Of a stretch of 33,874 bases of DNA, positions 8,768 through 14,300 are shown in pieces. The position numbers were made by a program, and so were the translations under genes. The notes under the pieces are model-generated. The model had not been told where the DNA came from. It ran no database searches and saw only the letters and a program-made list of their open reading frames with translations. Position 1 is the stretch's first letter. Each line of letters starts with the position of its first letter. The DNA is from an uncultured Bacteroidales bacterium (GTDB lineage Bacteria > Bacteroidota > Bacteroidia > Bacteroidales > UBA3824), in contig CAMJWL010000016.1 of NCBI GenBank assembly GCA_946409405.1, positions 1 to 33,874 of the forward strand. The letters are read 5' to 3'.

Positions 8768-9637
8768 TTATTTGGCTCCTGTCTTCTTGTCGAAATACAC
8801 CTTTATCTCCAACGGTATCAGCGACTTCCCTGTCAGCGTATATTCCATGAAACCTTTTAACGCCTTCAAATCCTGTGCAGAGACGTGTTCGCTGTTGGCG
8901 GCTACGTAGAGTGGCACTTTTGCAGAGTCGCCGCCGCTGTCTTTCCACAGTTGACGCGCAAACGACAGCACCCAATCTACGCAATAATCAACGTAGATGA
9001 CGCCCATCTTGCTCGCCTGCAACTGCGAATTGATGTAGTCGGTGTAACTCGTGGTGCTGCTCATGTTGATGCCAAGAGACGTTACCTTATGAATATCCTG
9101 CAACATCGACAGCACCTCGGAGGCGGTGTCGCGGTCGGCGTCATTGTAAATAAAGAAAATGTCTGCCGCGCCGATGCTGATTTTTGCCTTGGGACTCGCC
9201 GACATTATCGTCCGCAAATCCTCCACAAATACTATCGGCGACGTTACCTGCGAATAAACCGTGTTTTCCACAATATCGCGCCTAATAGCAGAGATATATG
9301 CGTTTCGCGTGTCGATGACGCCCAACGGATTCCACAGAAACATCTTGAACTTCTCGTCCCGAAACTCTTTGGCGGCTCTGTATTGGACTCCCGCCGGCGA
9401 ATTGTAGCCGTCGCAACCCTCGTCGTAGATGTTGACGCTGCCAAGGATATGCACGGAACAGTCGCAACTGCCGATAAGCGTACTCACCTCCTCGGCAGAA
9501 AATTCGCCGGAGACCGACACTACACCCATCCCCGCCCGGCGCAACACCCTTTCGAGGCGCATCCTCGCGCCCGTCATTTCGCCCGTGGCATCGGCAAGAA
9601 ACACTTTTGTCTGCTGATTATTGAGGTTCAAAAACAT
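8768..9637 (-). CDS. Tandem TIR-like domain protein (STAND-associated)
   Basis: A 289-residue protein with two alpha/beta units. The first (residues about 10-145) starts KVFLADATGEMTGARMRLER and includes SVHILG and LWNPLGVIDTRNAY. This resembles the TIR-like proteins that begin VYLAETT and lie beside nSTAND1 NTPases. The second (about 158-248) reads DIFFIYNDADRDTASEV then MGVIYVDYCVDWV, matching the second half of that family. The glutamates usually seen in the family helices are not conserved here (G84 and R88 in the first unit; D221 in the second), so NAD hydrolysis is doubtful and a scaffold or signalling role is possible. The ATG at 9637 was chosen because upstream codons lie in the repeated leader. 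Its stop is 59 bp before the nSTAND start. Confidence 0.65.
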   Translation of the reverse strand: MFLNLNNQQTKVFLADATGEMTGARMRLERVLRRAGMGVVSVSGEFSAEEVSTLIGSCDCSVHILGSVNIYDEGCDGYNSPAGVQYRAAKEFRDEKFKMFLWNPLGVIDTRNAYISAIRRDIVENTVYSQVTSPIVFVEDLRTIMSASPKAKISIGAADIFFIYNDADRDTASEVLSMLQDIHKVTSLGINMSSTTSYTDYINSQLQASKMGVIYVDYCVDWVLSFARQLWKDSGGDSAKVPLYVAANSEHVSAQDLKALKGFMEYTLTGKSLIPLEIKVYFDKKTGAK

Positions 9638-9693
9638 TGTGGTTTGATTTTTTTGTAACTTTTGGTTTACATCGTGCAAACTAAATGCCAAAA
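9635..9693 (-). repeat. Leader repeat, copy 2 (before TIR-like gene)
   Basis: This is the second copy of the leader described at 8706-8759, ending at the ATG of the TIR-like gene. It overlaps the last codons and stop of the upstream ATPase gene (stop at 9681-9683). The repeat therefore supplies the final residues of that ATPase. Confidence 0.7.
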
Positions 9694-11138
9694 GATGCGA
9701 ACAAATCATCCGCCAACACCTCCGATTGTACTATGCCGCTGTAATTGTTTCGCGCCACGCCGTATGTGGTTATAAAGGTATGGTAAATGGCTTTTTTTGT
9801 TTTGGTAACTGTGGCAAAAAGCGTTGCTCTGCGCCGCAAAACGGCATCATAGTCGGCGTCAATTGCGAATTCGTCTTTCACGTATTTGATTTCACAGATG
9901 TTGATTACCTCGTCTGAACGGTCTATCAGGAGGTCTATCTGACCACCTTGCCACTGCGTCCCATTCTTATCGGTGAAAGGACGACAACTCCAAGAATGTA
10001 CGTTGCTGATGATGCCACCAATGCTTAGTGCTTTTTTTATCTGTGGAATATGGTGCAGACATACCTGCTCGAAGGCGTATCCGCTCCACGCCGAGGTCTT
10101 GGACTTGCCCGACAGTTTGCTCCAAAGGTTTTCCTCTTGACCGCCACCGCTCGCCACAAATTTTAGGTAAAATAGCGAAAACAAGTCGGTGAGTTGGTAC
10201 ATCGAATCGCGCTCGGTTTTGCCAATAGCGGTGTAGCGACGTATGAAGTCGCATTTTTCGAGGTTATCAAGTATTTCTGTCAACATTCCTCCATCGCTGA
10301 TATTCAGGGATTTGATGATTTCGGCGCGGGTCAAGCCTTTGAGTTTTTGGGCAATGGCTTCCACGGTGCTGCGGTAGATTTTTGCCTCTTTGAACAATGT
10401 CCTAAACAGGAAGTCGAACTCCATTCTAAGTGGTGCACCTTGCTTGAACAGAAGATTGTCAACACATACGTCAAAAGGTATGGACTTGTCCAACATATCC
10501 AAATAATACGGAATACCGCCAAAAATCATATATGCCTGCAATAGTTGATGGCGGCTCATATTTATACCTTTGATGTCACGGAGAAATTGTTCTGTTTCTC
10601 CCAACGAAAAGGGTCTGAGCCATATAGAACGGCTGATTCGTCCATAAATACCACCCTTGTTGCCGATGAATTTTGATACCATCCAAGTGGTCGCCGAGCC
10701 GCAGACAAATAGTTTGAAGTTGTTTTTTTGCGCAGCCCAATCGTTCCAAAATTGCGAGAAAGCAGCCAAAAAGTTGCTTTTGGGCGTATCCATCCACGGT
10801 ATTTCGTCAAAAAAAACGATTATACGCTCCTTGTCCAATGTGTCCAAATATTCGGCAAGCGCATCAAAGGCCTCAAACCAATCGCGAAACCTATTGACGG
10901 GCTTGCCGGAATATTTAGCCAAAAATTTCTGAAATTGCGACAGTTGCACACCCCTCGAAACGTCATACAATCCCGTGAAGGTGAAGTCGAACTTGTCGTC
11001 AAAAAAACTTTTTATCAAGTACGTCTTGCCCACGCGCCGCCGTCCGTAGATGGCGATTAGTTCTGCTTTGCCGCTATTGAGGTATTGTTCGAGGATTTTT
11101 TGTTCGTCCTCGCGTCCTATGATGTTTATTCTCTGCAT
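9681..11138 (-). CDS. ATPase_2-type AAA ATPase with C-terminal PD-(D/E)xK domain (paralogue A)
   Basis: A 485-residue protein of the archaeal/bacterial ATPase_2 plus DUF234 type. The N-terminal domain has IGRE (residues 7-10), Walker A YGRRRVGKT (31-39) and Walker B IIVFFDEIPWMDT (106-118). A central winged-helix region around 255-325 includes TRAEIIKSLNI and YQLTDLFSLFYLKFV. The C-terminal domain has a nuclease-fold signature: GGQIDLL with Asp402, then ICEIKY with Glu416 and Lys418. It is paralogous to the gene at 14301-15737. The biological role of this family is not settled; DNA binding and defence or selfish-element roles have been suggested. Its promoter abuts two tandem palindromes. The last residues after DDLF (ASFGI) have no counterpart in the paralogue and lie in the leader repeat. 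Confidence 0.87.
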   Translation of the reverse strand: MQRINIIGREDEQKILEQYLNSGKAELIAIYGRRRVGKTYLIKSFFDDKFDFTFTGLYDVSRGVQLSQFQKFLAKYSGKPVNRFRDWFEAFDALAEYLDTLDKERIIVFFDEIPWMDTPKSNFLAAFSQFWNDWAAQKNNFKLFVCGSATTWMVSKFIGNKGGIYGRISRSIWLRPFSLGETEQFLRDIKGINMSRHQLLQAYMIFGGIPYYLDMLDKSIPFDVCVDNLLFKQGAPLRMEFDFLFRTLFKEAKIYRSTVEAIAQKLKGLTRAEIIKSLNISDGGMLTEILDNLEKCDFIRRYTAIGKTERDSMYQLTDLFSLFYLKFVASGGGQEENLWSKLSGKSKTSAWSGYAFEQVCLHHIPQIKKALSIGGIISNVHSWSCRPFTDKNGTQWQGGQIDLLIDRSDEVINICEIKYVKDEFAIDADYDAVLRRRATLFATVTKTKKAIYHTFITTYGVARNNYSGIVQSEVLADDLFASFGI

Positions 11139-11160
11139 AATACGTCATTTAAATTTGTTG

Positions 11161-11190
11161 CAAAGATAACAAACTTTCTATAAAAAACAA
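11161..11190 (-). promoter_or_regulatory. Promoter of ATPase paralogue A
   Basis: On the minus strand the -33 TTG (11190-11188) is separated by exactly 19 nt from the -7 TATCTTTG (11168-11161), a perfect TAnnTTTG. The -33 box directly abuts the palindrome at 11191-11243, so a protein bound there would touch RNA polymerase. Confidence 0.75.
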
Positions 11191-11293
11191 GCGATAGTGG
11201 CGCGGTAACTCGTTTTTTTTGATAGTTACCGCGCCACTATCGCGTATAATAACGCGGTAACTCGTTTATTTGGGCAGTTACCGCGCTACTATC
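11191..11293. repeat. Two tandem palindromes upstream of ATPase A
   Basis: Palindrome 1 has perfect 20-bp arms, GCGATAGTGGCGCGGTAACT at 11191-11210 and its complement at 11224-11243, with a 13-nt loop. Palindrome 2 has 10-bp arms, CGCGGTAACT at 11253-11262 and AGTTACCGCG at 11276-11285, also with a 13-nt loop; its right arm continues with the half-site (CTACTATC). Counting half-sites gives alternating orientation: three nearly full and one partial. Both loops begin CGTTT. No U-tract follows and the elements are upstream of the promoter, so a binding site is more likely than a terminator. Confidence 0.85.
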
Positions 11294-11347
11294 AATTAAG
11301 TTTTTTGTGCATTTATATTTTTTTGGGTGCCACATAATGAAAAATGT

Positions 11348-11497
11348 TTATTTGTTCTTGCCATGTTGGAATTTGACCGCCTGATTAAGCACTTTTGTCT
11401 CCACTCCGTACAATTCAGCAATGTCTCTGTCTATCATAACTTGCTGATTACGAATTACTAATATCTTATTCTGTATTATTGCAATTTCGTTTTCCAT
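11348..11497 (-). pseudogene. Truncated ORF6N-domain (KilA/ORF6N) protein remnant
   Basis: A 49-codon reading frame translates to a product starting MENEIAIIQNKILVIRNQQV and containing DRDIAELYGVETKVLNQAVK. This is the N-terminal signature of the ORF6N domain found in phage-related and Bacteroidetes DNA-binding proteins. The frame then ends abruptly (FQHGKNK, stop), where full-length proteins continue into the rest of the domain and a C-terminal region. The distal part is missing and is replaced by the palindromes and ATPase A. It is therefore a decayed remnant, though a short peptide could still be made. Confidence 0.75.
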
Positions 11498-11523
11498 ACC
11501 GGTAACAAATTAACTTACAAACC

Positions 11524-11560
11524 GGTCGCAAATTGCGACCAGTTCCCGATTGCAAAGATA
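11524..11560 (-). promoter_or_regulatory. Promoter -7 box and operator-like palindrome of ORF6N remnant
   Basis: TATCTTTG (11560-11553, minus strand) matches the Bacteroidetes -7 consensus. Just downstream, between the predicted transcription start and the ATG, GGTCGCAA (11524-11531) and TTGCGACC (11533-11540) form a perfect 8-bp-arm palindrome around one central base. Its position fits an autoregulatory operator of the former full-length DNA-binding protein. Confidence 0.55.
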
Positions 11561-11652
11561 GAAAAGAATCATAAATTTTTATAAGATTTTCGTTATTTTT
11601 TATGGAGGGAAATTGTTGTTTGATTGGCAAGTTTACGAGGCAGAGTAGAAAA

Positions 11653-12063
11653 CTAATACAAATCGTACAATAGAGCAACATCAGAATAAGGTGTATATGA
11701 TATATATACCCGAAAATATGAATAGAAAAAAGAAATACTATTCTTATCGTTACCCCACAAATAACTTTTAGCATTTTTGGAAAATTGACGGACAAGTGCG
11801 TGATAGAAATCTCTAAGGAATCCATCGCTTCCCTGAAATTGTGTGAATTCAGTACATACCACACCTTTCTTAACAGTAAAAAGAATGTTCGCTTCTGGGG
11901 ACTTGAAATTTTGCGAACCATTCTGTTCTCCCCACGCCACTAAATCAGGAAAACTAAGACGTAGTTCTTGAACTGTTTTACAAAGATTGGTTCCTGGCTC
12001 CTGTGCTTGGCATACTTCTATTATACCAACAAGCATTATAATAACAACTAATACTTTCTTCAT
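11653..12063 (-). CDS. Small secreted protein of unknown function
   Basis: I do not recognise this 136-residue protein. It starts MKKVLVVIIMLVGIIEVCQAQ, a clear Sec signal peptide likely cut after CQA near residue 20. The mature part of about 115 residues is rich in Phe, Tyr and Ser with two cysteines, and ends DVALLYDLY. Its ATG overlaps the stop of the upstream gene by 4 bp, so the two are translationally coupled. It is the last gene of a four-gene A+T-rich operon (13431 to 11653). Roles such as secreted effector, inhibitor or surface protein cannot be told apart from sequence. Confidence 0.72.
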   Translation of the reverse strand: MKKVLVVIIMLVGIIEVCQAQEPGTNLCKTVQELRLSFPDLVAWGEQNGSQNFKSPEANILFTVKKGVVCTEFTQFQGSDGFLRDFYHALVRQFSKNAKSYLWGNDKNSISFFYSYFRVYISYTPYSDVALLYDLY

Positions 12064-12530
12064 CTTTTGTAATATGCATTTAATACGCTGAATTTTTTCT
12101 TAAATATCTGTTTTAGGCTACCTAATGTAGTGGGAGACGTAAAATTATCCATTTTGTACGTTACAAAATCGTTATTTTGACACGCCGAAGACAATGTGAT
12201 TTCAATATTTGAATAATCATAATACCAACAACCATTCTTTTTAAGCCACTGATGACAATTAAACGAGATGTATGCAAAATCATATTGGCTACACTTATCT
12301 ACATCCGGGAATGTCCAATTAACATCGCAATCAATTTTGAGTGATTTAATATACTCCATAAATTCACCTATAAAAAAATTCACACCGGGGAAGTTGTTAA
12401 AATTATAAAAATTAACATCATCCAAGACAACAGAAACCGCAGTTTTATTTTGCATTCTCTGAGGAATAGTTTGTGCACTGACACATAGCATTGCTATTGC
12501 GAAAAAAAATGTAAAGAGTACTTTTTTCAT
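12060..12530 (-). CDS. Small secreted protein of unknown function
   Basis: A 156-residue protein that I cannot assign. The signal peptide MKKVLFTFFFAIAMLCVSAQ ends near residue 19-20. The mature domain is rich in Asn, Tyr and Phe and has four cysteines (in DCDV, KCSQ, NGCWYY and SACQ), which could form two disulfides in the periplasm. The C-terminus is basic (FKKKFSVLNAYYKR). It is the third gene of the operon, with a 55-bp gap before it and a 4-bp overlap with the next gene. Base composition is visibly more A+T-rich than the flanking housekeeping genes, which suggests horizontal acquisition. Confidence 0.75.
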   Translation of the reverse strand: MKKVLFTFFFAIAMLCVSAQTIPQRMQNKTAVSVVLDDVNFYNFNNFPGVNFFIGEFMEYIKSLKIDCDVNWTFPDVDKCSQYDFAYISFNCHQWLKKNGCWYYDYSNIEITLSSACQNNDFVTYKMDNFTSPTTLGSLKQIFKKKFSVLNAYYKR

Positions 12531-12585
12531 TGCTTACTTATTTAAATGTTATACGAATAAGGACTTTGCTGTGATAGCAAACGAA

Positions 12586-13131
12586 TTATAAATCACTCGC
12601 ACCGCCGCTATACACTCCTTCATTTAACGCTTTTGACAATTTAATATTACTATAACTAAGACAAAATGTAATACCATTCCACAACCTAATTTCTGTAACG
12701 CCATCATTAAATTGCTCCCACAGTGATTCATCTTCAAATTTATAGTAGCGTGAATACTTCATTTTTAAATCGGATAATAATTTGTCGTGTATATTCATAT
12801 TGAATTCATTACAATGAAATGATACTTCTTTAAGTTTCCCACCTACAAAAGTAAAAGAAGCGACATCCCAACGAACTCCACCAAATAATATTGATCCATA
12901 AATTTGATACGTTACACCTAAATATATAATCTTCCCCTGGGCAAGTTCGTTACGATGCCCGTAATTATAAACCGCATACCCTTGTTGTTGCAAAATAGCG
13001 ACCACTTCATTCTCAGTGGACACACCCACTCTACAACCAAGTATCTTGGTTTGTATTTGAGCAAACAAAGGATTGACACAAATGGTCAAGACAAAAAACA
13101 AAAGTGCTATTCTTACTTTATAATCTCTCAT
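12586..13131 (-). CDS. Secreted protein of unknown function
   Basis: A 181-residue protein of unknown function. The N-terminus MRDYKVRIALLFFVLTICVN continues to PLFAQ, a signal peptide cut around residue 25. The mature part begins QIQTKILGCRVGVSTENEVV, resembling in layout the small repeated alpha/beta folds of periplasmic proteins, then alternates predicted strands and charged helices (HDKLLSDLKMKYSRYYKFEDE). I set the start at the ATG at 13131; the alternative TTG at 13140 lies three codons upstream. It follows the first operon gene by 9 bp. C-terminal residues are Gly/Ser/Ala-rich (YSGGASDL). Confidence 0.72.
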   Translation of the reverse strand: MRDYKVRIALLFFVLTICVNPLFAQIQTKILGCRVGVSTENEVVAILQQQGYAVYNYGHRNELAQGKIIYLGVTYQIYGSILFGGVRWDVASFTFVGGKLKEVSFHCNEFNMNIHDKLLSDLKMKYSRYYKFEDESLWEQFNDGVTEIRLWNGITFCLSYSNIKLSKALNEGVYSGGASDL

Positions 13132-13140
13132 TTCCTTCAA

Positions 13141-13431
13141 TTATTTTAGCAAGTTTAACTTTTTCAGTTCATAAACTACATAACTGTACTTCTCAATTTT
13201 TTCTTTTGCATAACCATAAAAGTCCTCTATCAATTCCATAGAAAACTCTTTAAATTTTTCTGAGAGTTTATGGATGAAATAGTCACGAAATTCATCATCA
13301 AATCCTGCATTGTTTTTTTCACAATAATATGCGATTTCTACAAGACGCGAATTGTCATTCGGGCTTTTATGGAATGTATCAGGCAGCAATATGACATAAG
13401 AATCAATTGATGTTCTTACTTCACTATTCAT
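13141..13431 (-). CDS. Small cytosolic protein of unknown function
   Basis: A 96-residue acidic, mostly helical protein with no signal peptide. It starts MNSEVRTSIDSYVILLPDTF and ends with amphipathic helices (FKEFSMELIEDFYGYAKEKI). I do not recognise the family. It is the first gene of the operon that carries three secreted products, and it sits about 60 nt after a well-formed promoter (13501-13531). A chaperone, immunity or regulatory role for the secreted products is only a guess from this position. The ATG at 13431 was preferred over an upstream TTG because it leaves a normal leader after the promoter. Confidence 0.65.
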   Translation of the reverse strand: MNSEVRTSIDSYVILLPDTFHKSPNDNSRLVEIAYYCEKNNAGFDDEFRDYFIHKLSEKFKEFSMELIEDFYGYAKEKIEKYSYVVYELKKLNLLK

Positions 13432-13500
13432 TTTATTAAAATTGTTGATCGTTTTCTCACCCTTTTCTCGGCGGTTGATTTCTCCGTTTTTCTTACATCG

Positions 13501-13531
13501 CAAATATACACCATCATCCCCATTTCTCCAA
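13501..13531 (-). promoter_or_regulatory. Promoter of the four-gene secreted-protein operon
   Basis: On the minus strand, TTG at 13531-13529 and TATATTTG at 13508-13501 are separated by 20 nt and fit the Bacteroidetes -33/-7 consensus. The predicted start lies about 60 nt upstream of the ATG at 13431. Confidence 0.7.
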
Positions 13532-13548
13532 GCCTTCCGTATGGCGGA

Positions 13549-13779
13549 TTATTCCACATTTTGTGGCGGATTTGGCGACAAGTGGATTTCGTTGGAGAGG
13601 TCGAGGAAAAAGTTGTGGTCGAGAATCTCACAAAAACGGTTGAGGAGATTGGTGTCGATGTTTTCCCTGCGGAAAATCTTGTATATGTTGGAGCGGTCGC
13701 AGTTGAGTTTTTCGGCGAGCCACTTGATGTTGCGCCCCTGTTCGTCGACCACTTTGCGAATCAAACTGCCTACGTGCAT
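13549..13779 (-). CDS. Small XRE/Cro-like helix-turn-helix regulator
   Basis: A 76-residue DNA-binding protein, starting MHVGSLIRKVVDEQGRNIKW. The helix-turn-helix is visible as LAEKLNCDRSNIYKIFRRENIDTNLLNRFC, like the short single-domain regulators common in Bacteroidetes that often begin HxGxLI. The ATG at 13779 is chosen because it matches this family start; a TTG 11 codons upstream at 13812 is possible. It lies directly downstream of the structured RNA at 13832-14126, after that RNA's terminator, and upstream of the secreted-protein operon on the same strand. It may regulate that operon, the ATPase genes or itself. Confidence 0.8.
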   Translation of the reverse strand: MHVGSLIRKVVDEQGRNIKWLAEKLNCDRSNIYKIFRRENIDTNLLNRFCEILDHNFFLDLSNEIHLSPNPPQNVE

Positions 13780-13831
13780 TGCTATTTTGATAATCGTCTG
13801 ATTAGATTCCAATTTCAGACATTACTATAAT

Positions 13832-13869
13832 AAAAAAGGCGTGGAACCTTGTTTATATGCCCGTTCCAC
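13832..13869 (-). terminator. Intrinsic terminator of the structured RNA
   Basis: GTGGAAC (13841-13847) and GTTCCAC (13863-13869) form a 7-bp stem. On the minus strand it is followed after GCC by six U residues (13837-13832). It ends the rod-shaped RNA and lies before the HTH gene. Confidence 0.7.
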
Positions 13870-14126
13870 TAATTGAGGCCTTCGAACTTGCCCTATCATA
13901 TAGAACGAGCAACGAAGACCCACGCTTATGCAAATTCTCACGGACACACCTATCGTATGCCGTGGTAATATACATAACACAATGGACATCTATCGTTGCA
14001 TTGTTCTTGATATGATATGATAATTGAAGTGTTCGAAGTTTCAATTAGTCAACAACAAAGCGTAATAAACGCCTAACAAATATATTCATCGCTTCCTACT
14101 ACCCCACGCAGGGTTTGCGGAAGCAA
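13832..14126 (-). ncRNA. Long rod-shaped structured RNA, possibly 6S-like
   Basis: About 295 nt on the minus strand between a consensus promoter (14132-14161) and a terminator. The long stem pairs ACTAATTGA (13868-13876) with TCAATTAGT (14041-14049), CTTCGAACTT with AAGTGTTCGAAG, TATCATAT with ATATGATA, GAAC with GTTC, and GCAACGA with TCGTTGC. A large internal bubble and an apical CACGG/CCGTG hairpin (13939-13964) follow. AGGCGT near 14074-14069 can also pair with ACGCCT at the 3' end. A 5' hairpin GCTTCC/GGAAGC (14091-14124) begins the transcript. No protein is encoded. The long rod with a central bubble recalls 6S RNA, but the family is not proven. The 5' end rests on the promoter call. 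Confidence 0.65.
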
Positions 14127-14131
14127 TGTTG

Positions 14132-14161
14132 CAAATGTAACAAACTTTTTCAATGGGGCAA
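14132..14161 (-). promoter_or_regulatory. Promoter of the structured RNA
   Basis: On the minus strand, TTG at 14161-14159 and TACATTTG at 14139-14132 are separated by exactly 19 nt, a perfect Bacteroidetes promoter. The predicted start near 14125 coincides with the beginning of the 5' hairpin of the RNA. A second -7-like box, TATATTTG (14084-14077), lacks a -33 partner. Confidence 0.7.
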
Positions 14162-14190
14162 AAAGTTTTTTCGGGGGCGGTGATTTTTGA

Positions 14191-14293
14191 TTATATTTTG
14201 CCAATTCTCATAAAAATTGCGAGAATTGGCAGAATATAGTATATTATATTTTGCCAATTCTCATAGTTTTTGTATATTTGCGGCAAAATATAA
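14191..14293. repeat. Tandem palindromic half-sites upstream of ATPase B
   Basis: Half-site 1, TATATTTTGCCAATTCTC (14192-14209), pairs with half-site 2 (14221-14238) over 18 bp with one mismatch and an 11-nt loop. Half-site 3 (14244-14264) is an exact 21-bp direct copy of 14191-14211. GGCAAAATATAA (14282-14293) is a partial inverted half-site 4 ending 7 bp before the ATG. The alternating order and the count of three full plus one partial site match the arrangement before ATPase A, although the sequences are unrelated. Confidence 0.85.
14251..14280 (+). promoter_or_regulatory. Promoter of ATPase paralogue B
   Basis: TTG at 14251-14253 and TATATTTG at 14273-14280 are separated by exactly 19 nt, the same spacing as the ATPase A promoter. 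The -33 box lies inside half-site 3 of the palindromes, and half-site 4 overlaps the likely transcription start. Binding to the repeats should therefore repress or modulate this promoter. Confidence 0.75.
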
Positions 14294-14300
14294 TTGAATT

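Larger units (their letters stand above)
13780..14300. other. 521-bp protein-free segment holding RNA, promoters and palindromes
   Basis: This gap between the HTH gene and ATPase B encodes no convincing protein. From left to right it holds the leader of the HTH gene, the RNA terminator, the rod-shaped RNA, its promoter (14132-14161), about 30 bp with no recognised signal, and the palindromes and promoter of ATPase B (14191-14293). Confidence 0.75.

Noticed and set aside
11191..11293. Possible CRISPR repeats
   Set aside because: The units are palindromes in alternating orientation with 13-nt loops, not direct repeats with unique spacers, and no cas gene is present.
11466..11921. Alternative frame overlapping the secreted protein gene (151 codons)
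   Set aside because: It overlaps the 136-residue protein that has a signal peptide and a 4-bp coupled start. The alternative frame has no start signal or motif.
13832..14126. Retron or group II intron RNA
   Set aside because: The RNA is highly structured but no reverse transcriptase gene is in the window, and retron-type ends are not evident.
13832..14126. tmRNA, RNase P RNA or tRNA
   Set aside because: No tRNA-like acceptor end with CCA, no tag reading frame and no RNase P core motifs were seen. The rod shape fits none of these.
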